DNA of 64,000 nt from Viscum album. Lineage: Eukaryota > Streptophyta > Magnoliopsida > Santalales > Viscaceae. The notes under the pieces are model-generated. The model did no database searches. It had not been told where the DNA came from and saw nothing but the letters and a program-made list of their open reading frames with translations. Shown one piece after another: positions 48,646-60,309 of this stretch (position 1 is its first letter; each line of letters opens with the position of its first letter). The DNA is taken from NCBI GenBank assembly GCA_963277665.1, contig OY728143.1:533234394-533298393 (forward strand), read 5' to 3'. A program made the translations under genes and the position numbers.

Positions 48646-50862
48646 TGTAACGCCCCGACCCCAGCTACCCGGAGTCGGTGCATTACTTCGTATCATTGGA
48701 ATGATAACAAAAGATCAATTCTCGAAAGACCGATTAGTTTAGTATCCTTGGAAACACTAGATACATTCATTTATAATATTACGTAACATTTAGTGGTATG
48801 AAATAAAATGCACCGTTCATGGAGACGGTAAGCCGTATGTACGCATGAACGCTACTTTCATTTCTATTTCATATTTAATGGAATGAAATCATAATGATAT
48901 AAAGGTATAATATAGTTCCAGAATAATATCATATATAATATCATTTACTCCATCCTTTATACATCCCACATATGGCATTAACGATTCAAATCACTTTGAG
49001 GGGGTGGTAGTCCGCACTTCCTAAAATGAAATTATCGCGTTTACCCATAATGGAAATAAAAAATTATTCAATAAATGAGAAATAAAGAAGCATAAGTAAA
49101 ACATAAACATATTATATATCATATATAAATATAGTGACATCTTAATGGCCACCTTTGAAGGTGTTATATGAGTGTTGAACAATCATCGTTTCGTGAGGCC
49201 GAAATTCGCCATCCACAGAAACCGTATATTCTATATTTAGGATACTGCTTCTGTTACAAAAGAAATGAATAAAAAGAGTTTAGGGGGTTGGAGAAGAAAA
49301 ATAAAACAAAACAACATTAGAGAAGACATTACCTTAAAATCAGGTAACTCTTTTTGATTTGAGCCAAAGGCTTCCTTGGGAAGAGTTCTGCCCAAAGTGA
49401 GGCTTCTAGGAGTAAGAGGGGGAAGTTGGGAGAGTATTTGGGAAGAGTTTGGCCGAGCCAAATGGCTTGAATGTGTGAATGAGGTTGTAGAGGTGGGGGT
49501 CTTTTATAAGTGGAGAGGAGGGGCACTCTTGGAAAGAAAGGAAATTTTACATTATTATACAATGCTTATCGGATTCTAAAGGTCCCACACTTATATAATT
49601 CGTGGCTAAGGTGATAAGGGTTCGAAATATACCCATCCAATAGTCTTTGGACAAGTTTAATCCTTGGATTGTACATTATCTTTTCATTTTATTAAAATCG
49701 TTAAATAATGAGGTCATCGCTGCATCATAATGATGTCATAAATAATTTAATTTATTTAACGTCTAAAAATAAAAAAAATACTATGATGTAGGAAATCATT
49801 TTAGATATCCAATGAATATTTATAGTCAAACATATTACTTGTATAACCCCATGTAAAAATTGTTTTAGTATAACATTTCATGTTTGTGTCATTTTTTTAC
49901 TTTAACATTATCTAAAAGGTATTTATGTCCTTTTCTAACTAAAGTGGCTCCATGGGGTCCCCAAGTTGACCCATGGATTGTCTTGGTCGGCCATGGAACA
50001 TCCAATGAGGGTAGGACATGTGTCATGCTCATCTCATATTATTAAAACATTATTTTAACTTAAACTGCACTAATTACCTCTAATCGCGATTAAGAACTTA
50101 AAAGTTACTATTCACCAAAAATTATTTTAATCTCATTGACCCAAATATTACTTCTTAATGACAATCATGTATGTCAGATTTTTGAAAATCAAAACACAGA
50201 AGTGGAAATATTTCATTTAAACAAAAAATCAGTTATTTAACTACCACTTAGTGGTTTCACTATTCATCAAAAATTGATGTTTTTCAGAACAATGCCAAAA
50301 TTTCACCCTAAGATATAATTGATATTCCGAATTCAAAAATTATGTATATTTTACAAAATTCCAATCATATAAGTTAAATTAATTAATTTTATAATTAATT
50401 CCCACCGTCACAACAAATAGCGTGTTTTTAAGAAACAATTTATAACAAAAGATTGGCAATTGTTTATGTCCAATTTCAATGTTAAATTAAGTCTAATGAC
50501 CACAATTGGATAAAATGGTAAAAATATATTCTAATTGTACTTTAAAACAACTAAATAGTATAATTTATCACTATAAATTATTTTGATTAAAAAAGTTGTT
50601 TTTAAGAATTTTTCACTATTCATAAAAAATGAGAAGTTTTCAGAAAAATACCAAAAATTCAACATAGGATAATTTTGATATTCCGAATCCAAAAATGAAG
50701 TCCATTTTGAAATATAAAATTTCTATAATTTTAAAAAGTGGGTATTACTATTCATAACAACTACATTGATTAGTTGCGTTGTGTTAGAACACGAAGTTGC
50801 ATACATTGCAAGCTATTGCATTATTGAATGAGAAGCGTATCATATAAGCTCGGGGTGTTACA
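48646..50862 (-). repeat. 3' LTR of the compact element (2217 bp)
   Basis: Left edge TGTAACGCCCCGACC, right edge GGGGTGTTACA beside a PPT. Compared with the 5' LTR it lacks 62 bases near 49230, which accounts for the whole length difference. A TATA box (TATAAAAG, - strand) lies at 49501-49508. Confidence 0.9.
48814..48851 (-). other. conserved LTR hairpin, compact element 3' LTR
   Basis: CGTTCATG/CATGAACG outer stem with ACGG/CCGT inner stem, identical in layout to the copy at 4721 and in sense orientation for this - strand element. Confidence 0.75.
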
Positions 50863-50881
50863 TTCTCCCCTCCTTCAATAA
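50863..50881 (-). other. polypurine tract of the compact element
   Basis: Sense strand GAAGGAGGGGAGAA immediately before TGTAACACCCC. Confidence 0.9.
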
Positions 50882-52154
50882 ATTGCATCCTCACAATTTG
50901 AAATTTTTCTTGGATAATAAAATGTTGAAAATAGAAAATACCTTTGTTGAAAACCCAAATCAGAAATAAGTTTAATAAAAATATAACTTTAAAAGAATGA
51001 AAGATAAGTACAAAGGTCACCCGAGATAGCCCATACTAGGATTCTATGAAAATATTGATATGGAAGGAAAAAAACCATCAAGGTATGATGGAGAGTTGTA
51101 GAAAACTGGATTAGGAGAAAGCTAACAATAAGAAAATCACAAACTTGTGATTGGTTAAACGGTCATTGAATCCCCAGTTGGAAAAGTTAACCGGCAACGT
51201 TTTTGTTTTAAGATACCTTTTATAATGTTAAATAATTTATTTAGGAGATTTAATAATAACGTAAGGGAATATACATACTTGTCATGTAGACTTTCATTCT
51301 TTAATAAATTTTTACCAAAAACCCATCTTTCACTCTAAAAGGTAATAGAACTCAAAAATATTCTATTTATCCTAATTGTATAAGGTTCCAAATATTAACA
51401 CATACCATTTAGATTAGAAAAATATTTTTTAATAACCAAGGACTTCACGTAGTCCAGTGGTAGGCGATCAATCCCAATCGCACTATAGTTGTGGGTTCGA
51501 TTCCCACAGCTTTGTCTCACACGATGGGTTGTCACTCGGTCTACGTGTTGTCCTTTTTATAAATATCCAAAAATAACCTTAACAATAGTATCCAATGTAA
51601 AATATAATCCATTGAAACCTTTATAGTTATCCAAAATACTTCTGTCCAACTCACAGTCCAGATTTTATAAGGAAGGTAATCATAATAAAGCTCCTTTTTT
51701 TTCTGCGTAACAACATCTGAACACCTTCATCATGTATTCTTTTAAAAGACTGCAATATACTGAATTACCATAAATCCTTATTTATTACATTCATGATCCC
51801 TTATTTCTTATAGAAAACTAGATATACTCCTTCTATCCACAAATGTATACAAATCATTAATCAGTTTCAAGGATGTTAAGAATATCCAACATAATTTATC
51901 TGAATCAATAATGTCTTATTCCAAAATCACTATCTCGGTATCAGAACCATATTATGTTTTATATTTCTCTCAACCATATATTTTCCAAAAAATTTAACCT
52001 ACTGTGGTGTCACTTTTCTTGGTTCCACACAATCTCAAGTCCTAGATGAAATAGTACTACAGTACAATCCTTATATACTCCATAATTATTATAACCAGCA
52101 CATCATTGATACAACACTCAAATTACAAAATTCATTAAGAACAACATAAGAACT
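50882..52154. other. internal non-coding region of the compact element
   Basis: No pol-type motif seen. It contains the SINE-like insert at 51438-51571. No other signal is clear. Confidence 0.5.
51438..51571 (+). mobile_element. candidate tRNA-derived SINE
   Basis: A Pol III A box (TAGTCCAGTGG, 51450-51460, fitting TRGYNNARNNG) and a perfect B box (GGTTCGATTCC, 51494-51504) are 33 bases apart. The T-arm stem GTGGG/CCCAC around the B box is perfect, but the acceptor ends do not pair, so it is not an intact tRNA. The 3' part ends in a T-rich run, and AATAACC occurs on both sides (51431-51437 and 51572-51578) as a possible duplication. Confidence 0.5.
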
Positions 52155-52673
52155 CTAATCATTCCTCCTCATCTGTGGTAGTATAATAACTTGATTATTA
52201 TCTAATAACATCATTTGGGGCATATTCTGATGATTTGAACATTGGTTTGCGTAGTGTCCCCACTCCTTGCAGATGAAGCATTGTACATTTGAAACCTTTT
52301 TCTTACCCTTGCAGTCACGCACTTGGTGTCCTTTTTCTCTACACTTATAACAAACTCCCATTCCCTTCAGGAAAATTCCAAGGTGTTTCTTCCCATAGTT
52401 ATCACATATTGGAACATTCTTATTTTCCCTCATCCCTTTATCCATCATTCTCTCTTCCATGCTTTTCTTCTCTTTCATCCCTTCAAGTCCATAAGACTCA
52501 GAGAATTCTCTACTTATCTTATTAACACATGATACTATTTCATCATATGTTGATAACACATGGGAGAATATTTCCCTTCTAAATGTTGGCTTAATACCAT
52601 GAAAGATATGATCCTTCTTACTCTTTGGATCATACGTATTGATGGAGTTCACATCACTTCTAATAGGTGCCAT
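52155..52673 (-). CDS. short gag-like protein with two zinc knuckles (172 aa)
   Basis: An intact ORF from ATG at 52673, chosen because MAPIRS matches the gag starts at 12952 and 33052. After ~12 N-terminal residues it jumps to the late capsid (FHGIKPTFRREIFSHVLSTY), so most of the capsid domain is missing. A basic, charged stretch (about residues 65-85) precedes a nucleocapsid with two intact CCHC knuckles, CYKCREKGHQVRDC and CFICKEWGHYANQC (about residues 108-145). It would most likely bind RNA; particle assembly looks unlikely without the capsid core. An uninterrupted frame beside so much decay suggests youth or recent constraint. It could instead be a chance survivor of an internal deletion. 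Confidence 0.7.
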   Translation of the reverse strand: MAPIRSDVNSINTYDPKSKKDHIFHGIKPTFRREIFSHVLSTYDEIVSCVNKISREFSESYGLEGMKEKKSMEERMMDKGMRENKNVPICDNYGKKHLGIFLKGMGVCYKCREKGHQVRDCKGKKKVSNVQCFICKEWGHYANQCSNHQNMPQMMLLDNNQVIILPQMRRND

Positions 52674-53173
52674 TTCTATACAATGCCATAAACTAGGTTA
52701 GTTTATGAATCGAAATACAAGATAACAAACTTGAAAACACTTATAATAAATTGAACTATTTATGGATATAATCCATAATCATAAAAAATGTTTTCTTTTA
52801 GGAAGTATATATTCATAACCCTTCATAGTGGTTTGTAAAGAAAATGTGAATTATCCTAAGCATATCCCCTAGGAGTGTCGTAGCCAGGAGTGCAGCAAGG
52901 CCCGTTGTCATGCACCAGTTCCCATTCGAGTCTAGCTCAAAGCGGTGTTTTCGGGTTTTACCCCTAGGTACATCTGTGCTAGAGCCGCCTCTACCTGCTC
53001 GTATCCAGACAAGGATTTATTGCTCGGAAAACTCACAAAATCTCTATAATACCAAAATTCTAGGAAGTTCTTCTATACTAATCCTTAAAGTCTATCTTCG
53101 GGCTATGTGCTCAAATCAGAGTTTATCTAAATCTATCTTCCAAGGTTAGTACTAAACTGCCTCTGATACCAAC
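52674..53173 (-). promoter_or_regulatory. 5' leader with primer binding site, compact element
   Basis: Sense PBS TGGTATCAGAGGCA (complement at 53158-53171) fits initiator Met tRNA priming. The leader aligns along most of its length with those of the chromovirus array, best at 52855-53045. Confidence 0.85.
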
Positions 53174-53341
53174 TCTAACGCCCCGACCCCAGCTACCCGG
53201 AGTCGGTGCATTACTTCGTATCATTGGAATGATAACAAAAGATCAATTCTCGAAAGACCGATTAGTTTAGTATCCTTGGAAACACTAGATACATTCATTT
53301 ATAATATTACGTAACATTTAGTGGTATGAAATAAAATGCAC

Positions 53342-53379
53342 CGTTCATGGAGACGGTAAGCCGTATGTACGCATGAACG
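53342..53379 (-). other. conserved LTR hairpin, compact element 5' LTR
   Basis: Same sequence as the copy at 48814. It lies about 720 bases downstream of the TATA box in transcription order. Confidence 0.75.
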
Positions 53380-54091
53380 CTACTTTCATTTCTATTTCAT
53401 ATTTAATGGAATGAAATTATAATGATATAAAGGAATAATATAGTTCCAGTATAATATCATATATAATATCATTTACTCCATTCTTTATACATCCCACATA
53501 TGGCATTAACAATTCACATCACTTTGAGGGGGCGGTAGTCCGCACTTCCTAAAATGAAATTATCGCGTTTACCCATAATGGAAATCATAAAGTATGCCAT
53601 AAATGAGAAATACAGAAGCATAAGTAAAACATAAACATATTATATATCCTATATAAATATAGTTACATCTTAATGGCCACCTTTGAAGGTGTTATATGAG
53701 TGTTGAACAGTCATCGTTTTGTGAGGCAGAAATTCGCCATCCACAGAAACCGTATGTTCTTTAACCATTAGATGTAGGTGTGTGTAAGTGTAGCTCGAAT
53801 CCTTCTTATAACAACATCCTAGTATATTTAGGATACTTGTGTTGTTACAAAAGAAATGAATAAAAAGTGTTTAGAGGGTTGGAGAAGAAAAATAAAACAA
53901 AACAACATTAGAGAAGACATTACCTTAAAATCGGGTAACTTTTTTTGATTTGAGCCAAAGGCTTCCTTGGGAAGAGTTCCACCCAAAGTGAGGCTTCTAG
54001 GAGTAAGAGGGGGAATTTGGGAGAGTATTTTGGAAGATTTTGGCCGATCCAAATGTCTTGATAGTGTGAATGAGGTGGTAGAGGTGGGGGC

Positions 54092-54099
54092 CTTTTATA
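54092..54099 (-). promoter_or_regulatory. TATA box of the compact element 5' LTR
   Basis: TATAAAAG on the - strand in a C-rich context, the same as in the other LTR families. This LTR would drive the element. Confidence 0.7.
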
Positions 54100-55452
54100 A
54101 GTGAGAGGAGGGGCACTCTTGGAAAGTAAGAAAATTTTACATTATTACACAATACTTTTCGGATTCTAAAGGTCCCACACTTATATAATTCGTGGATAAG
54201 GTGATAAGGGTTCGAAATATACCAATGCAATAGTCTTTGGACAAGTGTAAGCCTTGGATTGTACATTATCTTTTAATTTTATTAAAATCGTTAAATAATG
54301 AGGTCATCGCTGCATCATAATGATGTCATAAATAATTTAATTTATTTAATATCTAAAAATTATAAAAAAATACTATGATGTAGGAAATCTTTTTATCTTT
54401 CCAATTACTGTTTATAGTAAAAAATATGACTTGTATAACCCCATGTAAAAATTGTTTTAGTAAAACATTTCATGTTTGTGTCATTTTTTTACTTTAACAT
54501 TAAATAAAAGGTATTTATGTCATTGTCTAACTAAATTGGCTCCATGGGGACCCCAAGTTGACCCATGGATTTTAATGGTCGGCCATGGAACATCCAATGA
54601 TGGTAGGACATGTGTCAATCTCATCTCATATTATTAAAACATTATTTTTACCTTAAACTACACTAATTACCTCTAATCGCGATTAAGAACATAAAAGTGA
54701 CTATTCATAAAAAATTATTTTAATCTCATTGAACCACATATTACTTCTTAATGACAATCATGTATGTCGGATTTTTGAAAATCAAAACACAAAAGTGGTA
54801 ATATTTCATTTAAACGAAAAATCAGTTATTTAACTACCACTTAGTGGTTTCACTATTCATCAAAAATTGATGTTTTTCAGAACAATGCCAAAATATCACC
54901 CTAAGCTATAATTGATATTCCAAAATCCAAAATGATGTCTATTTTATAAAATTCCAAACATATAAGTTGCATTAATTAATTTTATAATTAATTCCCGTCG
55001 TCACAAAAAATAGCGTGTTTTTAAGAAACAATTTATATCAAAAGATTGGCAATTGTTTATGTCCAATTTCAATGTTAAATTAATTATAATGACCACCATT
55101 GAATAAAATGGTAAAAATATATTCTAATTATACTTTAAAAAAACTAAATAGTATAATTTATCAGTATAAATTATTTTGATTAAAAAAGTTGTTTTTAAGT
55201 ATTTTTCACTATTCATAAAAAATAAGTTCTCAGAAAAATAACAAAAATTCAACATAGGCTAATTTTGATATTCCGAATCCAAAAATGAAGTCCATTTTGA
55301 AATATAAAATTTATATAATTTTAAAAAGTGGGTATTACTATTCATGACGGCTACTTTGATTAGTTGCGGTGTGTTAGAACGCGAAGTTGCGTATAATGCA
55401 AGCTATTGCATTATTGAATGAGAAGCGTATCATAGAAGCTCGGGGTGTTACA

Positions 55453-57840
55453 AGAGTGATTGATAAATCTCATGTGATAGTATATATCAAAAAAATAGTA
55501 AAGGGAGTCACTACTATAGAAGGAAAAAATGGAATAAATGAAACAAAAACTCTATGATTTGAATATTGTTTAAAAGGAAATAATGTAAAAGGAGGAGTGA
55601 TCAATCTGATTTTACAATGAAAATGGAGACAAGTCTCACTAAAGGAATAAATATAAGAAAAAGGATATTGTGTTTTCAAATAATGAAATGAAATTGGATA
55701 TAAACAAACACAATTGGGAAGAAATTATAGAGGACTCCATAATGACTATGGATCCCCCAATTTGATTCATACATGATAGTTGAGACACGGTTAGTAGTAG
55801 AAAGAATGATGATAATATGGGTTCATCATCCAAAAAAACATATTATGACATGACGTTTCCCTGAATATAAGATACATGTGATGTATTTTTTTTCAAATGT
55901 TGGACATGTTATCATATCATCCCAAATACATTATCATAGATGATCTATTACCAATGGAAAATATACTACATCAAAAAATATATATAGATATGGATTATAA
56001 TAAATTAGTTCTATATTAAAATCATTTTATATCTATTAGGTTTCTAATTTATTTTCGTTATGTTTTGTAGGTATTTTGAGATAGATTATTTGTTTGAGGT
56101 TTCTAACATAAACCCCAATAATGACCTTTTAGAAATCAGATATTCTGATTGAATAGAATGTAGTGTGTGATAGAAAAAACACGAGTAGGGTATCAAAATG
56201 TTCTTTATAAAAAATGTCATAATTTTAAAACAAATATTTCCATTTGTTTCAATAAAATCATGGATTAATGTATATTAAAAATTTTGGAAAAAAAGATGAT
56301 AAATTTTAGAACGATTTGTCAAAATTAAAATGATTCATCAATAAAAATATTATAACATGTTTATTTAAATTACTATGCATGAGTAAATTAGTTTCATAAT
56401 CAATCACATAAAAAATAAAAATATACCCCATTAGCACCAATGGTCATCTAACCTCTAGTATGATTATTTATATATAGGGAATTTACATAGTCCCATATCT
56501 ATAAACGTAGAAATATATTTACACACATAACTATGTTTTATACTAACATGAAATCGTCAATATCTCATCAAGGATGAGATCATCCAAACATGTTTTTTTA
56601 TATTTTTTATTTCCAATCCATTTGTATGGAAATACTATCCCAGTTTGATTTCTTTAAAAAACCCTCAAACTAACCAAGAACACATATTGTTAATAAGTTA
56701 ATATAAATAGTTAAAATCAAATATCTTTTAACAAACAATCATAAATATTTAAATCAATCGTTTCCTTTTCAAATTACTATTCAAATGATAACCGAAATAA
56801 TATTTTTTCCCAAAATTTATTTTTATTTTTAAAAAATGATATTTTTAGGTTCTCACAATTCAAATATAAAAGATTTTTCGAAAATTATTTTCAAAAATTA
56901 TTTCACAATACACATCGATATCAAAATATCCTCCAATATCCAATACCAAAACAAATTATTTGGGTTTCAAAAATTCCAAAGTAATTTTATTTATTATTCC
57001 AATTTTCAATGATTTGGGTTTTCATAATTAAATTGGATGACATTCCAATCAAATCAAGATAATAAATATTTAATTAGTTGGTGAATCTCAAACTGAAAAA
57101 AATACCTTCAATCTTGAAAATTAACACCCAAAACAGGACTCAATAATTGAAAATGACGTCGTAGATATTCAACTAATAAAAGCTAGAATCAAAGTTCAAG
57201 AAAATGAAATTTAGGTCCAGAAATCCCATTATGATTTTTCAAACACCCATGTGGAAAATAGAGAGGGAGAATGAAGAGACAAGAATAAATCATACTCAAA
57301 TAGATCCACCACAATCATCTCTATGATAATCATTGATGTGTCATCCACTAGGATTATAGATCTAAAAAAGTTCATAATAATAGTATCTTGTTTAATTGAT
57401 TGAAATAATGTTGGAATGAAATATAAATTTTATCAAAACCAAAAAAAAATCTCAGGATTCCGAAAAATGTGTATCCCAGTTAGAGATTATATAATTATTG
57501 AGTTCCCTAAAAATGAAAAACCAATTTCAATTAATTAAAAAGATGATTTTAATATTTAAAAATCATGTAATATGTACATAAAATGTAAATATTTCATGGT
57601 TTCTACATACATGACAAAATATTCTATGTGATAATTAAACGTCATGTTATACCACTAAACGACTTATAAGTCCACAACATACTACAAAAAAATAAATTTA
57701 ATAATGAAAATTCAAACAAATATATGAAATTTACATTATAGTTATCATCCCATTTCATTGATAAAATTAATTAATAAAAAATGTTAAACTAAACCAATGG
57801 TTAAAAAATAACTCATAAAATGGTAAGGAATCATTCTGAC
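55453..57840 (-). repeat. probable 3' LTR of an old - strand chromovirus (partial)
   Basis: AT-rich non-coding DNA directly beyond the PPT-like site of the old polyprotein. The sense start near 57836 (AATGATTCCTTACC) is too decayed to fix the edge. It is cut on the left by the compact element. Confidence 0.45.
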
Positions 57841-57853
57841 CTCCCCCTTATAG
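57841..57853 (-). other. PPT-like site of the old - strand chromovirus
   Basis: Sense strand TATAAGGGGGAG about 45 bases after the chromodomain frame ends, the expected place for a polypurine tract. Confidence 0.5.
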
Positions 57854-57895
57854 AATGATTATATACCTAGAATGCCTATCGTGGTGCTTTTATAC

Positions 57896-58195
57896 CTAAA
57901 TGGTGAGTACACTTCTTCTAATAATTACACCACACTCCCACATCTCTTGTGAATCATACAATAACTTCCATATCACACACACTAGTGGTATCATTGTCCC
58001 ATGATGTACCTTGTTCTCATAATCAACAACCCTAATTGGATGCTCGATCAGAGATAAACTATGATCATTATCATGAAAAATCAACATAGAAACATTATAT
58101 AGATAAAATATATACTTCCAATGTTGATGTAAATGAAACACATATGTATTGAAGTTAATTGTGGGGGATGTGAAAAATGGAAATCCAATATCCAC
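57896..58195 (-). pseudogene. old chromodomain (polyprotein C-terminus)
   Basis: An open frame of 99 codons. NVSMLIFHD near codon 34 matches the FHVSMLRKYMPD stretch after the GPF/Y module. HPIRVVDYENKV, IPLVCVIWK and WECGVIIRR then match chromovirus chromodomain positions (compare VLRNK...VKVL and ATWESE in the copy at 2170-2320). Confidence 0.7.
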
Positions 58196-58678
58196 ATATG
58201 ATCAACAACATCAACAAGTTACAAAAAATTAAGAGCAGGATTTCATTTCATCCAATGGTGTTGATCAACCAAATAATCTTAAATTATAATAAACACCTGG
58301 CCAACGGCTGGAAAATGCATTGGTATTTGTAGTGAAGAAACATAACATTTATAAAATATATATGTTTTATACATTCACTATCATACCAACTAAATCATTA
58401 TTTTTTCTTCTTTTAAAAGACACATTCCATCCAATGAAGTTTAAAAATGTCCTTAAAATGATAGTTTCATATATGACTATATAATGATACAAAAGGTTCT
58501 ACATTGATAAATATTTGGTATATTTTATTATAAGAAATGTCAAACATCCCAAAATGGACATCCCAAGGTCCAAATAAATGATGATGTAAGAAAGAATAAT
58601 TTCTTTAAGAATCTTTATATCCCACTCTCTATCTCAATGTATATCTATATATAAATGGTATTTTGTACTCAAATGAAC

Positions 58679-58957
58679 CTAAGATCCCAATTCCCCCTTA
58701 TGTCCTCTCCATATATAGGATATAAAATGGGGAACTTTGTCTGAGGATATATAATATAGAACTCTGTTGAAATATACAACATCACTTAGAAATATTTTTA
58801 ATAACTCCAAAAATTTTGATGAGTCATAATTGTATATAATGTGAGAATATCTGGACATTGAATTGTTAAAAACCCATATCACATTATTATTTAGCATGAT
58901 ATGTGTAAATTCGGCCAAAATATCTATATAAATTTCATCCCATAACCATGTTGTCAT
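58679..58957 (-). pseudogene. old integrase core fragment
   Basis: An open frame in which WLWDEIYIDILAEF matches the WKWENISMDFVVGL region (catalytic Asp kept), NNVIWVFNNSMSRYSH matches IWVIVDRLTKYAHF, and SSDKVPHFIS matches VSDRDPRFTS (second Asp kept). The length between motifs agrees with intact copies. Confidence 0.75.
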
Positions 58958-59499
58958 TTGATGTGGAAAAATAATACTTGAAAGTCTCTGGTCCTAATCA
59001 TTATCATATTTAAGAATTTTGAAGTGTGAAAAAATGATAGTGATGTCTTGTCTCATACCTAGCCAAAAGAATCATCACAACATAACATAGATTATCATTA
59101 TACTTCATGGGTGCATATCATACTCTAAAAAATTGAAATACCAAGCATAACATTTTTCTCATGTAAATGCAGAGAAAATCGATTATGTAAACATATAATA
59201 ACCACCTTGGATAAATAAATCTTAGAAATAGACTCCCCATTATAGAGATATTCCATAATTATTTGGAATTCATCATCAAGTTGATGTTCTTATGAACCAT
59301 CCAGAGATGTTCAAAGGTCAACTGAACAGTGGCCAAGATATTTTCATCCCCTATTTCAAAAATTTATGTTCAAGTCCATGGGTTGGATAATTATTCTCCT
59401 TAGGCCTATGTTACCGATAGAAATAGGAAAATATGTGATCACCCTTTATAAGATCACAAACAAAACCCAAACATGATTTAACACATATGAATAAAATGA

Positions 59500-59729
59500 C
59501 TTGCCTTACCACTAGATGAGTCAGCACCAACATTGATGTATATACATTTCACTATAACATATGAACTAGTTAATTTATCATCCCTTGAAAAAAAATCACA
59601 CCCCTCTATATTATAGTATTCATCATAGGATCCATCATTGTTAAGTACGTCACAAATAATATATAATTTCTTTGGAGCCTCAAGATGATACATAATCCAA
59701 AAAACATTATGTAGAGACTCCCTTGTCAT
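59500..59729 (-). pseudogene. old RNase H fragment
   Basis: LYIICDVLNN and FFSRDDKLTSSY occupy the positions of the family's YSDAS and YASRQLKTHE..Y motifs, at the right distance and between RT and integrase relics. Weaker than its neighbours on its own. Confidence 0.5.
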
Positions 59730-59899
59730 AATAGCTTTTAGCTTCTCAGAATAAACATAAATACATTGTTTTGAAACTAAATGCCCCTAGAAATTCACAT
59801 TCTAGAATCCAAAAATCACTTTTTGGTAGAATTGAATAAATTTGATTTTTATTAAAAAAATTATATTACATATCATCATGGATGTACATGATCCTAATC

Positions 59900-60309
59900 A
59901 TAAATAGAGTAATCCAATTTGTCATCCTTAATTTCCACCACAAACGTATCCTGATTCTAAGGGAATAACATGATAATTAGAGCCATTAAAACTGAATGGT
60001 CATTGGTTAGACACAACTACCAGGAACAATAATAATAAAAGACATACCTCCCCTATATAGATGTTTTCAAATTGTTTTATTGATTAATAAAAAACTAGTA
60101 ATAAATATATCAAAAATCAATCTTAGAGAACCACATCTCCACTTTCAACTACTCCAACAAAATATCAATTTTTAGATGCATATAAATTTTATTAATCCTA
60201 AAAAATTAGAGGTTTTTGTTATCAAAACAAAGGATAATGTCCCATAATTTTTAATTGAAATGAATAAATGTTCCACCCATGGTTATATTGTTTATTGAAT
60301 AAATCCTTT
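59900..60309 (-). pseudogene. old reverse transcriptase
   Basis: On the - strand: KGFIQ (60309), PWVEHLFISIKNYGTLSF (KKKDGSLR equivalent), FSKIDF (about 60120), LKTSI-stop-GRY (KTAFRTRY equivalent), LTNDHSVLMAL ([11 protein letters not shown] equivalent, about 60010) and DTFVVEIKDDKLDYS (59908-59952), where both catalytic Asp of the FIDD box are still present. Many stops are interspersed with little net indel. Confidence 0.75.

Larger units (their letters stand above)
48646..55452 (-). mobile_element. compact non-autonomous LTR retroelement carrying only a gag-like ORF
   Basis: Two closely similar LTRs (48646-50862 and 53174-55452) flank a 2.31 kb internal region with PPT, PBS and one short gag-like ORF; no protease, RT or integrase. 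The structure resembles the described TR-GAG class of plant non-autonomous elements. Its leader and gag start are related to the chromovirus array, so a Tekay-type partner is the likely source of enzymes. LTR similarity makes it the youngest retroelement here. Confidence 0.85.
53174..55452 (-). repeat. 5' LTR of the compact element (2279 bp)
   Basis: Left edge TCTAACGCCCCGACC (second base changed from TG), right edge GGGGTGTTACA. It has the full-length form including the 62 bases missing in the 3' LTR. Confidence 0.9.

Noticed and set aside
51444..51516. Intact tRNA gene
   Set aside because: A and B boxes are good, but the acceptor arm ends do not pair and no clean anticodon arm can be drawn, so a SINE or tRNA relic is more likely.
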